Of a stretch of 64,000 nt of DNA, positions 16,662 to 26,190 are shown piece by piece. Each line of letters begins with the position of its first letter. Position 1 is the first letter of the stretch. The DNA comes from Glaciecola sp964195425. GTDB taxonomy: Bacteria > Pseudomonadota > Gammaproteobacteria > Enterobacterales > Alteromonadaceae. A model generated the notes under the pieces. It worked only from the letters and a program-made list of their open reading frames with translations. It searched no databases and was not told where the DNA came from. Location of the stretch: positions 1 to 64,000 of the forward strand of contig CAXMOM010000027.1 of the NCBI GenBank assembly GCA_964195425.1. Direction: 5' to 3'. Both the position numbers and the translations under genes were made by a program.

Positions 16662-18548
16662 ATGAGCATTGATCTTAATCATTACCCCCATTTAGCGAAG
16701 GTAAATATACCTAGCGAACTGAGACAACAACCTAAAGCAAAGCTGCGCGTTATTGCAAATGAACTACGCCAATTTTTATTAAGCAGCGTGAGCAAAAGTA
16801 GCGGACATTTTGCTTCAGGATTGGGGACTGTAGAGCTAACTGTAGCCCTTCACTATGTATACAATACGCCTTTCGATAGAGTTATTTGGGATGTAGGACA
16901 TCAGGCCTATCCCCACAAAATACTGACCGGCAGGCGTGATCGTATGTCTACCATCCGCCAAAAAGGTGGTTTACATCCTTTCCCTTGGCCGCCAGAAAGT
17001 GAGTATGACACCTTTGCTGTGGGTCATTCATCAACCTCAATAAGTGCCGCCCTGGGCATGGCGATAGCAGCCGAGCAAGAAAATAAGGGCCGTAAAGTCG
17101 TTGCGGTAATAGGCGATGGCGCACTTACCGCAGGCATAGCTTTTGAAGCCCTCAATCATGGCGGTGATATTAATAAAGACCTCACGGTTGTGCTTAATGA
17201 CAATGAAATGTCTATTTCAGAAAATGTAGGGGCACTAAATAGCCATTTGGCGCGTTTACTTACCGGAAATTTTTTCAACTCTATTCGCGATAGCGGTAAA
17301 AAAATTCTATCTAACGTCCCGCCTATAAAAGAGTTTGCTAGTAAAGCGGAAGAGCATATTAAAGGTATGGTTGCACCTGGCACTATATTTGAAGAACTAG
17401 GCTTTAATTACATAGGGCCAATAGATGGTCACGATGTAGATGCACTGGTTGATACGCTATCAAATATGAGAAATATGACAGGACCCAAAATCTTGCATAT
17501 TGTGACCAAAAAAGGAAAAGGATACGAACAGGCTGAACAAGATCCTATTAAGTGGCACGCAGTACCAAAATTTGACCATACAACTGAGAAATTTCCTGTT
17601 TCAAAACCAGGTAATCCAACTTTTTCAGCAATTTTTGGGGACTGGCTATGCGATATGGCAAAAGTTGATCCTGACTTAATAGCCATTACGCCGGCCATGC
17701 GAGAAGGCTCTGGTATGGTTAAGTTCTCTCAGCAATACCCAAAACAATTCTACGATGTAGCCATTGCCGAGCAGCACAGCGTAACGCTTGCAGCCGGTCT
17801 TGCAAAAGAAAACAAGCATGCCGTTGTTGCCATATATTCAACATTTTTACAGCGCGCATACGATCAACTTATTCACGATGTAGCGTTGCAGAATCTACCG
17901 GTGTTGTTTGCCATAGACCGTGCGGGCTTGGTAGGTGCTGATGGCCCTACTCACCAAGGTGCGTTTGATATTAGCTTTTTACGATGTATTCCAAATATGA
18001 TTGTCATGACGCCTAGCGATGAAGTGGAATGCAGAAATATGTTATATACCGGCCATATTGCAAAACGTCCGGCTTCTGTTCGCTATCCAAGAGGAGCTGG
18101 CATGGGGCTCGAAGTTGAAGCTAAAATGACCGCTATTGAGCTTGGTAAAAGCCGTATTATGCGCAAGATAAAAAATGACACCGTAAATAAAAAAGCAAAA
18201 GTCGCTATTCTAAATTTTGGAACGCTATTGCCTGAAGCATTAGACGCCGCTGAAGCGCTCGATGCTACTGTAATAGACATGCGCTTTGTAAAACCCTTAG
18301 ACAGCCAAGCTATTCTGCTGGCGGCTAAGCAGCACGATTTATTGGTTACACTTGAAGACGGTGCGATTATGGGCGGTGCAGGTAGCGCAGTTATGGAGTC
18401 GCTACAAGTTAATAAAACCTTAGCGCAAGTATTACCGCTTGGGTTGCCCGACGAATTCATCATGCAAGCCACTCAACAAGAAATGTATGCAGAACTCGGC
18501 ATCGACAGTAAAGGCATTGTGGCATCTGTGACTGCATTTCTTAAGTGA
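16662..18548 (+). CDS. dxs: 1-deoxy-D-xylulose-5-phosphate synthase
   Basis: A 628-aa thiamine diphosphate enzyme that condenses pyruvate and glyceraldehyde-3-phosphate, the entry step of the MEP isoprenoid pathway. It has the TPP-binding GDGALTAG...NDNEMSIS stretch (about 150-185), the DRAGLVGADGPTHQG segment with its active-site His in the pyrimidine domain, and a C-terminal transketolase domain. Length is slightly above E. coli (620). It ends the xseB-ispA-dxs operon. Confidence 0.97.
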   Translation: MSIDLNHYPHLAKVNIPSELRQQPKAKLRVIANELRQFLLSSVSKSSGHFASGLGTVELTVALHYVYNTPFDRVIWDVGHQAYPHKILTGRRDRMSTIRQKGGLHPFPWPPESEYDTFAVGHSSTSISAALGMAIAAEQENKGRKVVAVIGDGALTAGIAFEALNHGGDINKDLTVVLNDNEMSISENVGALNSHLARLLTGNFFNSIRDSGKKILSNVPPIKEFASKAEEHIKGMVAPGTIFEELGFNYIGPIDGHDVDALVDTLSNMRNMTGPKILHIVTKKGKGYEQAEQDPIKWHAVPKFDHTTEKFPVSKPGNPTFSAIFGDWLCDMAKVDPDLIAITPAMREGSGMVKFSQQYPKQFYDVAIAEQHSVTLAAGLAKENKHAVVAIYSTFLQRAYDQLIHDVALQNLPVLFAIDRAGLVGADGPTHQGAFDISFLRCIPNMIVMTPSDEVECRNMLYTGHIAKRPASVRYPRGAGMGLEVEAKMTAIELGKSRIMRKIKNDTVNKKAKVAILNFGTLLPEALDAAEALDATVIDMRFVKPLDSQAILLAAKQHDLLVTLEDGAIMGGAGSAVMESLQVNKTLAQVLPLGLPDEFIMQATQQEMYAELGIDSKGIVASVTAFLK

Positions 18549-18590
18549 TAAGTGCAGTTGCAAGAACCGTGTCAGAAATAGTGATAAGAA

Positions 18591-18615
18591 TGACGCTGAG
18601 ACCCTTACAGCGTCA
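18591..18615. terminator. hairpin between dxs and pgpA
   Basis: TGACGCTG (18591-18598) pairs perfectly with CAGCGTCA (18608-18615) across a 9-nt loop. It overlaps the last codons of pgpA and lies about 45 bp after dxs, between convergent genes. No long T-tract follows on either strand, so it may be a factor-assisted terminator. Confidence 0.4.
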
Positions 18616-19126
18616 CTTCATAATAAGCCAGACCAAAATAAATCGAATGCAAACAAATTAGAGAGAGTGCACCTGCAACTAAATCGTCCACCATAATGCC
18701 CCAACCACCATGAACATTTTTATCTAAGAAGCTAATGGGCCAGGGTTTTATGATATCAAAGAATCTAAATAACAAAAATCCTATTAATAGACTATGCCAA
18801 CTAATAGGCACAGCAATGAATACGATCATCATTCCGGCTATTTCGTCCCATACAATTGCACCATGATCGTGAACGCCTAAATCATCAGTCACTTTTTGGC
18901 AAATATAAATACCCACTATCGCAACAATCAGTGTAACGATCATATATGGGATTATAGCTAAATAGCTCATTGCTATAATTAACGGTATGGCAGCAAGTGA
19001 ACCCATTGTGCCAGGCATCAGCGGAAACAAGCCAGATCCAAAGCCAAAGCCTAGGAAGTGTGCAGGGTGCAATAGATTTACTTTAGCTTTTAACGATTTT
19101 TCCATAATGAGCTCAAAAGTGAGCAT
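18605..19126 (-). CDS. pgpA: phosphatidylglycerophosphatase A
   Basis: A 173-aa inner membrane phosphatase that converts phosphatidylglycerol phosphate to phosphatidylglycerol. It aligns along its length with E. coli PgpA: FGSGLFPLMPGTMGSLAA, VHDHGAIVWDE and NVHGGWGIMVDD, the last two holding the acidic metal-binding residues. It overlaps the end of thiL by 14 bp if it starts at 19126; the Met at 19105 is an alternative start without overlap. It is the last gene of the rib-nusB-thiL run. Confidence 0.9.
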   Translation of the reverse strand: MLTFELIMEKSLKAKVNLLHPAHFLGFGFGSGLFPLMPGTMGSLAAIPLIIAMSYLAIIPYMIVTLIVAIVGIYICQKVTDDLGVHDHGAIVWDEIAGMMIVFIAVPISWHSLLIGFLLFRFFDIIKPWPISFLDKNVHGGWGIMVDDLVAGALSLICLHSIYFGLAYYEVTL

Positions 19127-20087
19127 ATCCTAAAGGTTTAGCTAAGGATAAGGTAAAGGGTTCATCGTTTAACTTCAAATCTAATTTACCCGTTGCGCCT
19201 GTCATTTGTCCTATGCAGGTATGCTGAACAGAGTAACTATCTAAGGCCGTTTGTACGCTGTTTCTTTGTTCTTCCGACACCGTAAACAACAATTCGTAAT
19301 CGTCACCAGCAGATGTGGCATAGTCTAAGGCTTGATGTAAATCTTTTACGTAACTTCCTAATGCTTCAGAAATAGGCAGTTTTTCTAAATGTATGATTAC
19401 GCCTGTACCCGATGCTGTGGCGATATGCATAACGTCCTGCAACAGTCCGTCCGAAACGTCTATACATGCGCTTGCTAGACGCCTGAGCACAGTACCCGCT
19501 AATACACGCGGCGTAGGACAACGATGACGTTTAACCAAATAGTCTCGAGCACTAACATCTTCTATCGCTAGTTTGTTACGCAGAATATCTAAACCAGCAC
19601 CGGCATCACCAAGGGTGCCGGTGACAAAAATCCAATCTCCGTTTTTGGCTCCATCACGAGTCAATATACTATCTTGCGGTACAAAACCTTGCGCCGTAAT
19701 CGTGATCGAAAGCGGGCCTTTCACAGTGTCGCCACCAATAAGTTGCAACGAGAAGTACTCGGTTAACTCTGCCACTTTTTCGCTAAACGCGCTTAACCAA
19801 GCTTCATCAACGTCAGGTAGCGTAAGTGACAAACTTAACCAACTAGGCTCTGCACCCATGGCAGCCAAATCACTTAAATTGACAGCAATTGCTTTATGAG
19901 CAATGTCTTGAGCGCTTGTATTAGGTAGAAAATGAACACCGTTTACCAAGGTATCGGTGGTGGTTGCTAAACTTTGGCTTTGTGGGACTTGGGTAATGGC
20001 GGCATCGTCGCCAATACCCACAATAACATCTTTGCGCACAAAACTTCTTTCGGCAAAATACTTTTTAATCAGACTGAATTCGTTCAA
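19113..20087 (-). CDS. thiL: thiamine-monophosphate kinase
   Basis: A 324-aa kinase that phosphorylates thiamine monophosphate to the active cofactor thiamine diphosphate, which Dxs in this window also uses. The PurM-like fold is shown by VGIGDDAA near 22, TTDTLVNGVHF near 42-52, and GGDTVKG near 118. The start is TTG, 3 bp after the nusB stop, with only a weak SD, so it probably depends on coupling. The N-terminal NEFSLI matches the family start. Confidence 0.94.
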   Translation of the reverse strand: MNEFSLIKKYFAERSFVRKDVIVGIGDDAAITQVPQSQSLATTTDTLVNGVHFLPNTSAQDIAHKAIAVNLSDLAAMGAEPSWLSLSLTLPDVDEAWLSAFSEKVAELTEYFSLQLIGGDTVKGPLSITITAQGFVPQDSILTRDGAKNGDWIFVTGTLGDAGAGLDILRNKLAIEDVSARDYLVKRHRCPTPRVLAGTVLRRLASACIDVSDGLLQDVMHIATASGTGVIIHLEKLPISEALGSYVKDLHQALDYATSAGDDYELLFTVSEEQRNSVQTALDSYSVQHTCIGQMTGATGKLDLKLNDEPFTLSLAKPLGYAHF

Positions 20088-20090
20088 ATC

Positions 20091-20513
20091 TTAACTTCTT
20101 TCATCTTTTCTGAGGGTTTTAACTGCTTTGTCGAGTGCGCCGTTTATAAATTTATGGCTCTCTTCGGCACCAAACGTCTTCGCAAGCTCAATAGCTTCGT
20201 TTATCACAACTTTGTAAGGTGTATCAAGGCGGTTGGTTAGTTCAACTGTGGCTAAGCGCATTATCGACTTTTCAATAGGGTCAAGCTCTTCGGGTAAACG
20301 TCCCAAATAAGGTTTGTATAGTTTATCCAATGCCTGCACATCGGCAGTGACGCCATTGAGTATATCTTGCATGTATGCCAAATCGACTTTTGTCATGTCG
20401 TTGGTGGTGGCAATACTAAGCTCTATTTGCTTTATATCATTGCCACTCATCAACCACGCATACAAAGCTTGTAGTGCAAGTATACGTGCTTGTTTTCTAT
20501 GCGCTGGTTTCAC
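20091..20513 (-). CDS. nusB: transcription antitermination factor NusB
   Basis: A 140-aa all-helical RNA-binding protein that, with NusE (S10), binds boxA of rRNA leaders to prevent early termination. The ARILALQALYAW start and the VVINEAIELAKTFG segment with a final FINGALDK match the family. The start is GTG, overlapping the ribH stop by one base, with GAGG about 8 nt upstream. ribH-nusB adjacency is standard. Confidence 0.95.
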   Translation of the reverse strand: MKPAHRKQARILALQALYAWLMSGNDIKQIELSIATTNDMTKVDLAYMQDILNGVTADVQALDKLYKPYLGRLPEELDPIEKSIMRLATVELTNRLDTPYKVVINEAIELAKTFGAEESHKFINGALDKAVKTLRKDERS

Positions 20514-20989
20514 TATAGCGCCTCGTCAATAGCCGCTAACACATTAACCATTTCAAGCGAACTAAGCGCAGCTTCAGCGCCTTTGTTGCCCGCTTTAGTG
20601 CCAGAGCGCTCTATCGCTTGTTCAATGGTATCGACGGTTAATACACCAAACGCAAGTGGAATAGTCGCGTCTAACGATACTTGTGCCAAGCCTTTATTGC
20701 ATTCACCCGCCACAAATTCAAAGTGTGGGGTGCCACCGCGTATTACCGCACCAAGTGCAATAATGGCATCAAACTTTCCAGACACTGCGACTTTTTTAGC
20801 CACAATAGGAAGCTCGTAAGCACCAGGGACGCGAATAACGGTAATGTCATCTGGATTTACTTCACCATGGCGGTCTAGCGTGTCTAGCGCGCCTTCAAGC
20901 AGACTTTCCACAACAAAACTATTGAAACGAGAGACTATCACGGCAAATTTTTTGCCGGTTGCGCGAATGTTACCTTCAATTACTTTCAT
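20513..20989 (-). CDS. ribH: 6,7-dimethyl-8-ribityllumazine synthase
   Basis: A 158-aa enzyme that joins the ribityl pyrimidine with dihydroxybutanone phosphate, the penultimate riboflavin step, usually as an icosahedral shell. Characteristic stretches are VSRFNSFV near 19, the VPGAYELP motif near 55, and ALGAVIRGGTPHFE around 80-93, which contains the catalytic His. It follows ribBX at an 86-bp gap and leads into nusB. Confidence 0.96.
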   Translation of the reverse strand: MKVIEGNIRATGKKFAVIVSRFNSFVVESLLEGALDTLDRHGEVNPDDITVIRVPGAYELPIVAKKVAVSGKFDAIIALGAVIRGGTPHFEFVAGECNKGLAQVSLDATIPLAFGVLTVDTIEQAIERSGTKAGNKGAEAALSSLEMVNVLAAIDEAL

Positions 20990-21075
20990 CTGTATCTGCT
21001 CCTGTAAAAATCGGCGCGAATTATAGCATAAAGAACCCTTAATAAATGATTATTTATGTGCGCATTGTGGATGGG

Positions 21076-22176
21076 TTAATCGTGGATATATTCCACTACT
21101 TCAAGGCCAAAACCAGACAGCGCTGCATACTTAACAGGCTTGCTCAATAAACGCATCTGGGTTATTCCTAAGTTTTGTAAAATCTGACTGCCAACACCTA
21201 CCGTTCGAGAAGAGCCTTCCCATGTTTTACCTTTCGCAATTTGGTCGTTGTCTTCAGCTTCAAACTGTTTAACCTGTGAGATGACATCTTCTTTGTTACC
21301 CAAAACCACAATAAGTCCGCCTTCTTCGGCTATGCGCTGCATTGCTTTTGATAAAGGCATAGAACGATTTATGGCTCTGGTCGAGCCAAGTAAGTCACTT
21401 AATCTATTTTGCAGATGCACTCTGACAAGCGTAGGCTTATTTTCGACAACAGGTCCTTTTTGTAGTACATAGTGAATTTGCTTATCAATCACATCTTTAT
21501 AGGTAATTAAATCAAATTCGCCATAAGCGGTAGGCAACTTACACGTAGCTACTTTCTCGATGGTGGTTTCATTAAAGTTTCTATATTCAATTAAGTCGGC
21601 AATGGTGCCCACTTTAATATTATGCTCATTAGCAAATACTTCTAACTCTGGTCGCCGTGCCATTGAACCATCAGCGTTCAAAATTTCCACAATTACAGCT
21701 GCTGGCTCACATCCTGCCAAGCGAGCCAAATCGACGCCGGCTTCAGTATGCCCAGCTCTATTTAACACGCCGCCCTCTTTTGCGATTAGAGGGAAAATAT
21801 GACCCGGCTGCACTATGTCTTCACTTGCTGCGTCTTTTTTCACAGCGGCTAGTATTGTTGCGGCCCTATCTGCAGCCGATATTCCAGTAGTAACGCCTTG
21901 TGCTGCTTCAATTGAAACCGTAAAATTTGTTGAAAACTGTGCTCCATTATCGTCAACCATCAATGGCAATTTTAATCGCTTACAGCGATCTTGGGTCATC
22001 GGTAAACAAACCAACCCTCTGGCATGAGTCACCATGAAATTGATAGCTTGGGGCGTAACGTGCTCGGCAGCCATAATTAAATCGCCTTCGTTTTCCCGGT
22101 CTTCATCGTCCATCAAGATAACCATTTTGCCTTGCTTAATATCTTCAATAATTTCTGCAGTGCTATTTAGTGCCAT
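21076..22176 (-). CDS. ribBX: 3,4-dihydroxy-2-butanone-4-phosphate synthase with degenerate GTP cyclohydrolase II domain (RibBX)
   Basis: A 366-aa two-domain protein. The N-terminal half (about 1-200) is a complete DHBP synthase with the acidic MDDEDRENEGD near 22-32 and the GHTEAGVDL motif near 151-159; it makes the four-carbon unit of riboflavin. The C-terminal half resembles GTP cyclohydrolase II, but the three zinc cysteines are missing: no cysteine occurs after about residue 207, and the VRVH stretch runs into LQNRLSDLLG. It therefore should not hydrolyse GTP. This RibBX form is known from Shewanella and other proteobacteria, so a separate ribA is expected elsewhere. Confidence 0.9.
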   Translation of the reverse strand: MALNSTAEIIEDIKQGKMVILMDDEDRENEGDLIMAAEHVTPQAINFMVTHARGLVCLPMTQDRCKRLKLPLMVDDNGAQFSTNFTVSIEAAQGVTTGISAADRAATILAAVKKDAASEDIVQPGHIFPLIAKEGGVLNRAGHTEAGVDLARLAGCEPAAVIVEILNADGSMARRPELEVFANEHNIKVGTIADLIEYRNFNETTIEKVATCKLPTAYGEFDLITYKDVIDKQIHYVLQKGPVVENKPTLVRVHLQNRLSDLLGSTRAINRSMPLSKAMQRIAEEGGLIVVLGNKEDVISQVKQFEAEDNDQIAKGKTWEGSSRTVGVGSQILQNLGITQMRLLSKPVKYAALSGFGLEVVEYIHD

Positions 22177-22221
22177 GAAAATCTCTTTATTATGTGAGTT
22201 TTGCCTGTGTATGTGTGTGTA

Positions 22222-22890
22222 CTACTTCAAATAACCATTTTCGGCTAAAAATGTCATACTAATATCGCTGTTCGGATCATTATCGCTATCGGCAGCTTTG
22301 TCGCCAAGCAATAGGCGCTCTAAATAACGCGCGATTATGTCTACTTCTAGATTTACCTGAGTACCAATTTTATAATACCCAATCACGGTTTCTTGCAATG
22401 TATGTGGAATCAACCACAGCATAAAAGACGCGCCTTTGACTTCATTCACCGTCAAACTGACGCCGTCTACAGTTATAGAACCTTTGTGGGCGATGTACTT
22501 GGCAAGCTCGTTAGGCGCTTTTACCCATACTTCAACATAGTTGCTGTGCTCATTAATAGCTTCAACTTTACCCACGCCATCAACATGGCCACTAACAATA
22601 TGACCACCAAAACGACTGTCGGTACGCATCGCTTTTTCAAGATTTACTTTATGTCCTACCGAATAGTCTGCAAAGCCTGTCAATTTGATGGTTTCAGAAG
22701 ACACATCTACAGCATAAAAATCGTGCCCTTTATCAACAACTGTCAAGCAAACACCACTGTTAGCGATACTGTCACCTAAATGTACATCGCTCATATCCAT
22801 TTTACCTGCGTTTACCACTAACCTGTAGTTATCACCAAGATCGGTCAATGTTGTTATGGTCCCAACCGCTTCTATTATTCCCGTAAACAT
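22222..22890 (-). CDS. ribE: riboflavin synthase alpha subunit
   Basis: A 222-aa protein with two lumazine-binding repeats, MFTGIIEAVG at the start and a second from about residue 95 (GGHIVSGHVDGVG). It dismutates two lumazines into riboflavin and the pyrimidine, which RibH recycles. Length is close to the family (about 213). It sits between ribD and ribBX in the leftward riboflavin operon. Confidence 0.95.
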   Translation of the reverse strand: MFTGIIEAVGTITTLTDLGDNYRLVVNAGKMDMSDVHLGDSIANSGVCLTVVDKGHDFYAVDVSSETIKLTGFADYSVGHKVNLEKAMRTDSRFGGHIVSGHVDGVGKVEAINEHSNYVEVWVKAPNELAKYIAHKGSITVDGVSLTVNEVKGASFMLWLIPHTLQETVIGYYKIGTQVNLEVDIIARYLERLLLGDKAADSDNDPNSDISMTFLAENGYLK

Positions 22891-22910
22891 ATTACGTAAA
22901 CCTTACTTTT

Positions 22911-24074
22911 TTAATGTGAAAATTCGATGACCGTTTTGGTATCAGACCCGAGTAAACTTACCGAACTCACTTGGCCTATCATCGCTTGATGTAAACTACT
23001 TTTGGCCGTCGCTGCAGTCAAACCTCTTGCCGAACTACCTAATATTTTAGGTGCCTGATATAGAATTAACTGATCTACAAACCCCAAATCAAATAGTGCA
23101 CCAGTAAGTTTTTCACCTGCTTCAACCCATAGATGGTTTATGCCTATAATATCTAAATCACTTAATAGCGCGTTCAAATCGACAAAACTTTGTTTTTCAT
23201 TTTGAACCGTTACAACTTGCTTTTGAGAGTACTTAGCGCCTTGCGAAGCGGGTAAATTGACGTTGTTATTCGCATTATAGACTAAGGTCTCTTGCCCATC
23301 TTGAAATATTTGGTACTTACCTGCACTTAGTCTATTCTGTGAGTCGATCACAACGCGCAAAGGTTGGCGGCCTCGCCATGAAAATCGCTCAGATAAACTC
23401 GGCGATAAGGTATCAAGGCGCACGTTTAACTGAGGGTTGTCAGCAATTACAGTGTCTGCCCCTGTTAATATAGCGCACACATCCGCGCGGTGGCGCTGAA
23501 CATCGGCCCGTGCTAGAGGGCCTGTTATCCATTTACTTTCACCATTAGCTAAGGCTGTTTTACCATCTAGGCTGGCGGCTAATTTAACCGTAATGAATGG
23601 CCGCTTATGCTGCATTCGAAAGAAAAATGTTTTGTTTAGGGCTAAGGCGCTAGCTTGCATTAAGCCAAGCGATACTTCTATGCCTGCAGACTGCAACATT
23701 GCTATTCCTTTGCCGCTGACCTGCGGATTAGGGTCGGTACAAGCAACCACGACTCGTTTGATTTTTGCGTCTATAAAGGCTTGTGCGCATGGTGGTGTGC
23801 GACCATGATGGCTGCATGGTTCTAGAGTTACATATGCCGTAGCGCCATCTGTCATGCCGTTTGTTTGCTGTAAAGCCACTGCTTCGGCATGACCTTCGCC
23901 TGCCTTTTTATGAAAGCCTTCACCAATTATTTGCTGCTGTGCATTAATGATCACGCAGCCTACATGAGGATTAGGTGTGGTAGATTGTTTGCCTTTTTCG
24001 GCCAATTTTAATGCACGCGCCATCATTTTGGCATCGTTAGCAGTAAAAACACTATTGGCTTGAAGGTTTAACAT
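22911..24074 (-). CDS. ribD: riboflavin biosynthesis deaminase/reductase RibD
   Basis: A 387-aa bifunctional enzyme. The N-terminal deaminase (about 1-150) has the zinc motif HAEAVAL...PCSHHGRTPPC, and the C-terminal reductase (about 155-387) has the VKLAASLDGKTA stretch. It performs the second and third steps after GTP cyclohydrolase. It is 76 bp from nrdR and 20 bp before ribE. The nrdR-ribD link is widely conserved. Confidence 0.95.
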   Translation of the reverse strand: MLNLQANSVFTANDAKMMARALKLAEKGKQSTTPNPHVGCVIINAQQQIIGEGFHKKAGEGHAEAVALQQTNGMTDGATAYVTLEPCSHHGRTPPCAQAFIDAKIKRVVVACTDPNPQVSGKGIAMLQSAGIEVSLGLMQASALALNKTFFFRMQHKRPFITVKLAASLDGKTALANGESKWITGPLARADVQRHRADVCAILTGADTVIADNPQLNVRLDTLSPSLSERFSWRGRQPLRVVIDSQNRLSAGKYQIFQDGQETLVYNANNNVNLPASQGAKYSQKQVVTVQNEKQSFVDLNALLSDLDIIGINHLWVEAGEKLTGALFDLGFVDQLILYQAPKILGSSARGLTAATAKSSLHQAMIGQVSSVSLLGSDTKTVIEFSH

Positions 24075-24150
24075 AACTTCTCTTTAGTAAATATTACTCG
24101 AGGATGCTCGGCGGTACCCCTGTGCGTTTTACACAAGTTTGCCATGCCCC

Positions 24151-24603
24151 TTATTCATCTGATAAACGTGCAATCTCTTCGCCAAACTCTTTAACATCTT
24201 CGAACGAGCGATAAACCGAGGCAAATCGCACGTAAGCAACTTTGTCTAATTTTCGTAAAGCTTGCATAATGAGTTCGCCAATGAATTCGCTTTTTACTTC
24301 TCGCTCACCCGTTGCGCGCAGTTCCGATTTTATTTTATTCATGGTTTGGTCAATGGCTTCTGTGCTTACCGGTCTTTTTTCCAAAGCCCGGGTTAAGCCA
24401 GCTGAAAGCTTATCTTCGTTGAAGGGTTCTCGGGTATTGTCTCGTTTTATCACTTTTGGCATCACTAATTCAGCAAATTCAAACGTAGTAAAACGTTCAG
24501 CACATTCAATACATTGACGCCTGCGCCTTATTTGTTCGCCGCCCGACACTAAACGTGAATCAATTACTTTGGTTTCTTGCGCGCTACAAAAAGGACAGAA
24601 CAT
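24151..24603 (-). CDS. nrdR: ribonucleotide reductase regulator NrdR
   Basis: A 150-aa repressor with an N-terminal zinc ribbon (CPFC...CIEC) and a C-terminal ATP-cone that senses ATP/dATP and blocks nrd promoters. The frame extends 12 codons further, but the Met at 24603 is preceded by AGGAG at 9 nt, starts the zinc ribbon at residue 2 and gives the family length. The arginine-rich RRRRQ loop of the zinc ribbon is present. It leads the rib cluster and follows glyA and its terminator. Confidence 0.95.
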   Translation of the reverse strand: MFCPFCSAQETKVIDSRLVSGGEQIRRRRQCIECAERFTTFEFAELVMPKVIKRDNTREPFNEDKLSAGLTRALEKRPVSTEAIDQTMNKIKSELRATGEREVKSEFIGELIMQALRKLDKVAYVRFASVYRSFEDVKEFGEEIARLSDE

Positions 24604-24631
24604 GCGTCCAACTCCTATGAAATTAACCTTC

Positions 24632-24666
24632 GACAACAAAAATGAGCCGGAATCTTCCAGCTCATA
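24632..24666 (-). terminator. rho-independent terminator after glyA
   Basis: On the minus strand, ATGAGCTGG pairs with CCGGCTCAT (one G-T pair) around a 6-nt loop and is followed by TTTTTGTTG. It lies about 85 nt after the glyA stop and just ahead of the nrdR SD, separating glyA from the nrdR-rib transcript. Confidence 0.72.
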
Positions 24667-24749
24667 ATTTTACTAACTAACTCTGGCCTAACAAAGCTTT
24701 GATAACTTAAAAGCGGCTTAATAATTAGCTGCCTTTTGTATAGTTATCT

Positions 24750-26006
24750 TTATCCGTACACCGGAAAGCGCTCACATAGTTCAACAACCTGATCACGTAC
24801 CCTATCTATAACAGCTAAGTCATCAATGTTATCTAGTACGTCACACATCCAATTTGCAACTTGCTCTGCTTGTGCTTCCTCAAAACCTCGACGAGTAATT
24901 GCCGGTGTACCAATACGCAAACCACTGGTCACAAACGGAGAGCGCGGATCGTTTGGCACTGAGTTCTTATTCACGGTAATGTTGGCACTGCCTAAAGCCG
25001 CATCGGCGGCTTTACCGGTAATATCTTTGTCTATCAGATCAAGTAAGAAGAGGTGGTTTTCGGTGCCATTTGAGACTATTTTGTAGCCTCTAGACTGAAG
25101 CACTGCACACATGCTCTTAGCATTTTTTAAGACTTGCTGCTGATATGTTTTAAACTCGGGTTCAAGGGCTTCTTTAAAAGCGACCGCTTTTGCTGCAATC
25201 ACGTGGCATAAAGGACCACCCTGGTTACCTGGAAAAACGGCGCTGTTGAATTTTTTGTAAAGCACTTCATCACCACACGCTGACAAAATCAAGCCACCAC
25301 GTGGACCTGCTAGTGTTTTATGAGTGGTAGTGGTAACAACATGTGCATGAGGAATAGGACTCGGGTAAACACCTGCTGCGACTAAGCCTGCAACGTGTGC
25401 CATATCAACTAATAAATAAGCGCCTACTTTGTCAGCAATAGCTCTAAAACGCGCCCAATCGACAATACCTGAATACGCAGAAAAGCCGCCTATAATTAAT
25501 TTAGGCTTGTGTTCTAAGGCTAATGCTTCAACGTTATCATAATCGATAATGCCAGTATCTGGATGTAAACCGTACTGCACCGCGTTGTAAGTTTTGCCTG
25601 AAAAGTTTACGTGAGAACCATGCGTTAAATGACCGCCATCGGCTAAGCTCATGCCCAATACCGTGTCGTTTGCTTCAATTAAAGCCATAAACACAGCGGT
25701 ATTAGCCTGAGAGCCTGAATGCGGCTGCACATTTGCATATTCGGCACCAAACAATTCTTTGGCACGATCTATTGCTAACTGTTCAGCAACATCAACGTAT
25801 TCACAGCCGCCATAGTAACGCTTACCAGGATAGCCTTCGGCATACTTATTGGTTAACTGCGAACCTTGCGCTTCGAGTACTCTAGGACTGCAATAATTTT
25901 CAGATGCAATCAACTCAATATGATGTTCTTGACGACGCTTTTCAGCTTCCATTGCCACCGAAAGTTCTGGATCATAATCGGCGATATTCATACTGCGTGA
26001 TAACAT
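24750..26006 (-). CDS. glyA: serine hydroxymethyltransferase
   Basis: A 418-aa PLP enzyme that converts serine and tetrahydrofolate to glycine and methylene-THF. The PLP lysine lies in TTTTHKTLAGPRGG (near 225-238) and the N-terminus (LSRSMNIADYDPEL) matches E. coli GlyA. The SD is AGGAG. A perfect 12-bp palindrome, CGCTTATAAGCG (26022-26033), sits about 15 bp before the start and could be a regulator site, though none is recognised. PurR- or MetR-type sites were not seen. Confidence 0.97.
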   Translation of the reverse strand: MLSRSMNIADYDPELSVAMEAEKRRQEHHIELIASENYCSPRVLEAQGSQLTNKYAEGYPGKRYYGGCEYVDVAEQLAIDRAKELFGAEYANVQPHSGSQANTAVFMALIEANDTVLGMSLADGGHLTHGSHVNFSGKTYNAVQYGLHPDTGIIDYDNVEALALEHKPKLIIGGFSAYSGIVDWARFRAIADKVGAYLLVDMAHVAGLVAAGVYPSPIPHAHVVTTTTHKTLAGPRGGLILSACGDEVLYKKFNSAVFPGNQGGPLCHVIAAKAVAFKEALEPEFKTYQQQVLKNAKSMCAVLQSRGYKIVSNGTENHLFLLDLIDKDITGKAADAALGSANITVNKNSVPNDPRSPFVTSGLRIGTPAITRRGFEEAQAEQVANWMCDVLDNIDDLAVIDRVRDQVVELCERFPVYG

Positions 26007-26190
26007 AGCGGCTCCTGTATTCGCTTATAAGCGCGTAAAGTCTGTAAGATTGTATTCTTTAAATATAATTCGTATTGTTTAATATAAAAAGCGTACAAGA
26101 AAAAACGAACATATTGTAGCGTTTTTAATATTTTTGTATAGGGTCTTAAACGAATATCTAATGCCCTACGTGTAAAGCATATAAAGCTGT

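Noticed and set aside
22201..22218. TG-rich short repeat (TGTGTATGTGTGTGT) near the ribE end
   Set aside because: Too short and isolated to be called a functional repeat.
22177..22221. FMN riboswitch before ribBX
   Set aside because: The gap between ribE and ribBX is only 45 bp and has none of the conserved FMN-riboswitch segments; none is visible before ribD or ribE either.
26022..26033. 12-bp palindrome before glyA as a PurR or MetR site
   Set aside because: CGCTTATAAGCG does not match either consensus; a 12-bp palindrome can occur by chance.
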